64,000 nt of DNA. Origin: Acanthamoeba castellanii str. Neff. Its lineage: Eukaryota > Discosea > Longamoebia > Acanthamoebidae. The notes under the pieces were generated by a model. It saw nothing but the letters and a program-made list of their open reading frames with translations. It had not been told where the DNA came from and ran no database searches. The position numbers and the translations under genes are program-made. The stretch lies in the NCBI RefSeq assembly GCF_000313135.1, contig NW_004457554.1, forward strand, positions 894,082 to 958,081. The letters run 5' to 3'. Shown here piece after piece: positions 60,482 to 64,000 of the stretch. Each line of letters starts with the position of its first letter. Position 1 is the first letter of the stretch.

Positions 60482-63403
60482 CTAGCTGATGATCTTGTCC
60501 AGGCGCACCATGGAGTAGTAGGTGGAGGCCACCAGCCACACGGTGAAGATGCCAAACAGGAACCGCGTGCGATAGTTCAGGATCGTGAGGTTGCGTCCCT
60601 GGTGATGAAGAAACACCACGCGAGGTGAGGAGGAGAAGCCAGCGCAGCGGGGACCATTGCGTTTGACGTACCGTCGAGGCCGCGTTGATACGATAAACGA
60701 AGTAGATGATCATCTTGTTGAGCATGTCGCCGCCCGCCTCCGCGGCAAACATGAACAGGAAGCGCAGCATCAACCCTTTTTCGAGTGGGACGTCACAGCC
60801 TTAGTGCAAGTGGGCCACTTGTCGATCGAGCTTTGGGAGGCGTGGGCGTACCTTCGAACTCGTCTTCCGAAAGGTCCGTGATGAGAGGGTAGACGTCGCT
60901 GTTGTAGGAATATCTGCACACGGGCGATGCGGCCATCAGTGAAACGACGTTGCTTCCGTTGGAAAGAGGGGAGCAGCAACAACGTACCGGATGATGGGGA
61001 AGAGAATGAAGGTCGTCGCGATGGAGGTGTAGGTTGCTGGCAACGACACGAAGCGATGCGCGGGTGAGCGACGATAGAAGAATAAAGAAGTGAATAGTGC
61101 GCGAGTGAGTGTAGGTCGTAACAACAAGTACCGATTTCGTCGAAGTAGTACTCCACCGTGAGGATGGTGAGATAGTTCTCGTAGGTGACCTCCGAAGGGG
61201 CAATGGCCTCGGCCAGCACGTTGAGCCACTTTTTGTTCGGTTTCTGGAACGCCAAAGTTGAACCCCTCAGGGAGTTAGAGTGCGTGGACCACGCACACCT
61301 CAAGTTGTGGTGTACCTGAAGCCTGCGCTTGAGGGTGTCGAAGCGGAGATCGTAGAACCACTGGGACATTTGCACGGGATAGAGCGTGAACTGCGTGAGG
61401 AAGACGACGACGGACACGGCGATCACCACCCACCACTCTGTGCCACGATGCCACGCCGCACACACAAACCGGTGTTAACACATTCCACAGCTTCGCGAAA
61501 GAGCGCGGGCAGGTGCAGGTGCGGTGGCGGTGGAGAGAGGAAGCGATACGGTTGACGGAAAGGAAGAGGTTTCGGTAGTAGAGGTAGAGCATCATGGGGA
61601 CGGCAAACTGCGAGAAGTACTTCAGTTCCTTGACGCCGGGCAGCTTGTCGTTGATGGAGAACATGATCTGGACCGCCAGGGCTGCGTCGTGAGCTCATGG
61701 AGCGGACGCAACAATAGCACCACGCTCGATCGATCGACAGGGAGGAGGCACCTTGAGGATAATCACTCGCACGAGCTGGTAGAGGATCAACGTAAGAATG
61801 CCGAAGAAGGAGTTCCTGAAGACGTCCAACTGCACAACGAACTCTGCGCGATCCAACATAGAATAGAGAGGGGCCGTGAGCATTCGGGCCTACTAGTATC
61901 AACAAGCTTGGGCCACAAGGCACGCACCGGTAAAGAACTGCAGCCACGCCCACACGCCATAGAGAAGCGCCCTGTCACAGTCGGTGGATAGTGTCAGTAG
62001 AAGAAGCGGGGTGCGGGCCTGGCCGGCAACAACCACAGCAAAGTACCGTACCGGTAGATGAATCCCCAGACGAGCGTCTTCCACGCGATCTCCACGTTGG
62101 CCGTGGATGACTCCTGCTTGCGGTTCCAATCTATCCACCTGCAGATCGCCGCCATGTGCACGTCAGGATGAGCATACATGGTGGCCGGAGAGATGATGGT
62201 GACGGAAATAAGCGGCGTACTCGATGAAGCAGAAGATGTTGTAGAACCAGCGGGAGCAGTGCATATCCTTCTCCTGGTAGGTCTTTTGCTGATCCTGGAA
62301 GGTGGGTCCGCGCTTCTTGTCGGCCTCGATCTTGAGCGAGTTGGTGTAGTTCTTCAGGCCCTCCAAATCGATCTTTGGATCGCCATCCGAGCCCTGGTAG
62401 ACCGCTGGAAGCGGGGCTGGCTCCCACTTAGGTGTCTGGGTGGGTTGGTGTGTGGGTGGGTGGGTGGGTATTGAATGGGTGGTGTGTCGTTGAGGAAGTG
62501 ATGAGAGATCCCAGTTGCTGAATACGAAAGTTGTGGACGCACCTGCTTGAAGACGCGGGATCGCCACACGTGGATGGCAAAGCAGATAAGATTGAGGAAG
62601 AGCCCGTAGAGCGCTACCAGCGTGTAGGCCAGCTTCTGGTGATCGATGTCTGCACGGGCACAATGTGAAGAGAGGCGGTTCAACAATCGCTCCAGTCGCA
62701 CCGCAATAGCGCGAGAGTGTGAGCCGGCGGTGTACCGGTGATCTTCATCACGGCGTACCACCCGACCGTGCCCGAAATGAACATCACGTTGAACACCTGA
62801 CACTGCACTTGGCTGCAGCCTGCAAGCCACACAGAGAGGAAAGCCAAGAGGGTACACCGTTAACATCATTTTATTTATTTTAATTGTTTATTTATTTACC
62901 AGCGAAGGAGCAAGAGCGGGGGGGGGCGCACCAGGGAGAAGAATATCGAACCAGGTCTGCCACATGAGGAAGGAGTAGAAGAAGTAAATGCCGCTGTTGA
63001 CGGCCCACGAGTAGTAGTTGATGTTGGGCAGCAGGATCCAACCGAGGGCCACGAGGAAGGGCAGCACGAGGAACTGGCCATAGATGAAGACCGACCGCCA
63101 CGAGGTCGAGAGCGGCAGACCCTGCTTCTTGATGAAGCCCTTCACCGTCGGGTGGCGCGGTCGTCTAAGCTCCGAGCGCCCATGGGCGAGGCCCTCCGCA
63201 TCCTCGGGGTAGAGGAATCCATCAACGAGCCCGCGACCAGACAAGGGTCCGGCCGCGGCGGGCGGCAAGGCAGTGGGGGGCAGCGGACCCGGTCGCTCTT
63301 CTCGCGGCGATCTGGAACGGGGGTCCAGGAGGGGCTGGTTGAGCCCACTGCTCGTGCCGCTGCTGCTGGCCCTCAGCGGGGGCAAGCCCTTCCCTCCCTT
63401 CAT
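60482..63403 (-). CDS. Multi-pass membrane protein of unknown function
   Basis: At least twelve exons. The first (63403-62932) encodes a Pro/Ser/Arg-rich cytosolic start, then SVFIYGQFLVLPFLVALGWI and SGIYFFYSFLMWQTWFDILL. Later exons (62819-62736, 62649-62543, then others to 60482) encode further hydrophobic spans: AYTLVALYGLFLNLICFAI, FRNSFFGILTLILYQLVRVI, FAVPMMLYLYYRNLFLSV, EWWVVIAVSVVVFLTQFTL, RTRFLFGIFTVWLVAS. I count about ten TM segments and soluble loops rich in charged residues. I do not recognise the family; no channel filter or transporter signature is clear. The junctions near 62110-62230 and near 61690 were not fully resolved. Confidence 0.7.
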
Positions 63404-63740
63404 TGGGAAAGAGATAAATGAATAATGAGGGAGGGTAAAAGAGTGATCGAGCGGGCAGACCCAGTCGCTCAATCGGTCTGGGTTGTAGAGAAAGAATAAA
63501 AAAAAAAAAGAGAAGAGGTCGCGGGGGTGGCAAGATGGAGGAGGAAGAAGGAGACGAAGAAGACACCCCCTGCACGTAAAAACAAGTTCGTGCTGGCTCG
63601 CGCCGAGAATACCACGCATACCGATCGGGTGGCCACGGAAAAATAAAAAGCAAAAAAGAAAATAGCCGCAAATCACAAGACAACGGGAGTAAATTGGTAA
63701 AAAATAAATAACATGTACTGTAAATGTGCAGTAATCTCTT
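63404..63740. other. Intergenic: promoter of membrane-protein gene and 3' flank of kinase gene
   Basis: About 340 bp, A-rich with poly-A and TTTATTTTC stretches on the minus strand. No gene is supported. The open frame continuing upstream of ATG 63403 has no conserved features. Confidence 0.5.
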
Positions 63741-64000
63741 CTAGAAGAGTACGCACAGACCTCCGTCGCGATGCTTCTTGGCCTCGACGATGGCAGGCAC
63801 CAGCTCCTCCGGCGAGCAAGCCTGCTTGAGCCAGGGGTGCTGCACACAATCGGAACGAAAGACGAAACGCGTCAGTAATGGGTGCACGGGAGCAGCGCTC
63901 TGGGCAGTGGCCACACGTACGTCCAGGAGTTCCTCCGAGGTCGCGCGGGCGTAGACGTCACGCTCCACGCATCGGTTGAGGAAGTGGTGGAATTCGGAGG
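63741..64000 (-). CDS. PAK/STE20-like protein kinase, C-terminal fragment with CaaX box
   Basis: Two exons are visible (64000-63921 partial, 63839-63741), joined in phase 0. The sequence FHHFLNRCVERDVYARATSE then ELLDHPWLKQACSPEELVP and IVEAKKH matches the end of the PAK/STE20 kinase domain: subdomain XI Arg in the RATxxELLxHPxL motif and a PLI.AK-like tail. It ends GGLCVLF, a CaaX motif suggesting prenylation. The rest of the kinase lies beyond the window. Confidence 0.85.
   Translation of the reverse strand, partial: SEFHHFLNRCVERDVYARATSEELLDVRVATAQSAAPVHPLLTRFVFRSDCVQHPWLKQACSPEELVPAIVEAKKHRDGGLCVLF

Overview
The window is eukaryotic nuclear DNA that fits an amoebozoan and most closely resembles Acanthamoeba castellanii. 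It is GC-rich, with densely packed genes split by many short introns (mostly 60-150 nt, GT-AG with frequent gtacg donors and a few apparent GC-AG donors). Its gene content includes PstS-like receptor kinases fused to a cyclase domain, Rap/Rho/Ras GAPs, ankyrin-LRR and FN3 proteins. There is no sign of bacterial operons, CRISPR, IS elements or viral genes. Exon models were phased by hand from splice signals and conserved motifs. Many close exactly to whole codons, which is strong internal support.

Layout, left half: end of a serine carboxypeptidase (+, 1-288); a cyclin (+, 1377-2273); an inositol tetrakisphosphate kinase ITPK1 (+, 2770-4799); a secreted Thr/Cys-repeat protein (-, 5097-6215); a FIST-domain protein (+, 6804-10249); a Rap-GAP ending in a CaaX box (-, 10396-13334); an aprataxin-like protein with an RGG box (+, 13696-14927); a D-cysteine desulfhydrase/ACC deaminase-type PLP enzyme (+, 15128-16797); an SH3-RhoGAP-coiled-coil protein (-, 17013-20554); an ankyrin-LRR protein (+, 21010-24018); a tRNA-like structured RNA candidate (24231-24401); a SIRT6/7-like sirtuin with the catalytic His replaced (-, 24516-26250); a poorly resolved 1.2-kb divergent intergenic region; and an eIF4E/4EHP-type cap-binding protein (+, 27424-28927).

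Right half: a small histone-H1-tail-like basic protein (-, 29158-29520); a RasGAP-coiled-coil-DEP protein (+, 29715-32842); mitochondrial ribosomal protein bL34m (+, 32937-33619); a BTB(T1)-COP1-type WD40 fusion (-, 33766-36645); a GRAM-NEK-type kinase (-, 36807-40035); a 1,651-residue PstS-like/EGF/TM/kinase/cyclase/kinase receptor (-, 40127-46603); a giant secreted CAP-FN3(x10)-Ser/Pro/Thr stalk protein (-, 46737-55555); an F-box-EF1A-like GTPase fusion (+, 55804-58937); an HPP-family membrane protein (-, 58985-60245); an unknown multi-pass membrane protein (-, 60482-63403); and the end of a PAK/STE20-like kinase with a CaaX box (-, 63741-64000).

Genes are not in operons. The recurring theme is signalling: three GAPs for different Ras-superfamily branches, three kinase genes, a cyclase receptor and candidate ubiquitin-ligase adaptors (BTB-WD40, F-box). 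The most unusual points are the domain fusions (F-box with a translation-factor GTPase, BTB with COP1-type WD40), the apparent pseudo-sirtuin, the tRNA-like RNA between convergent genes, and identical CVLF C-termini on the Rap-GAP and the PAK-like kinase.
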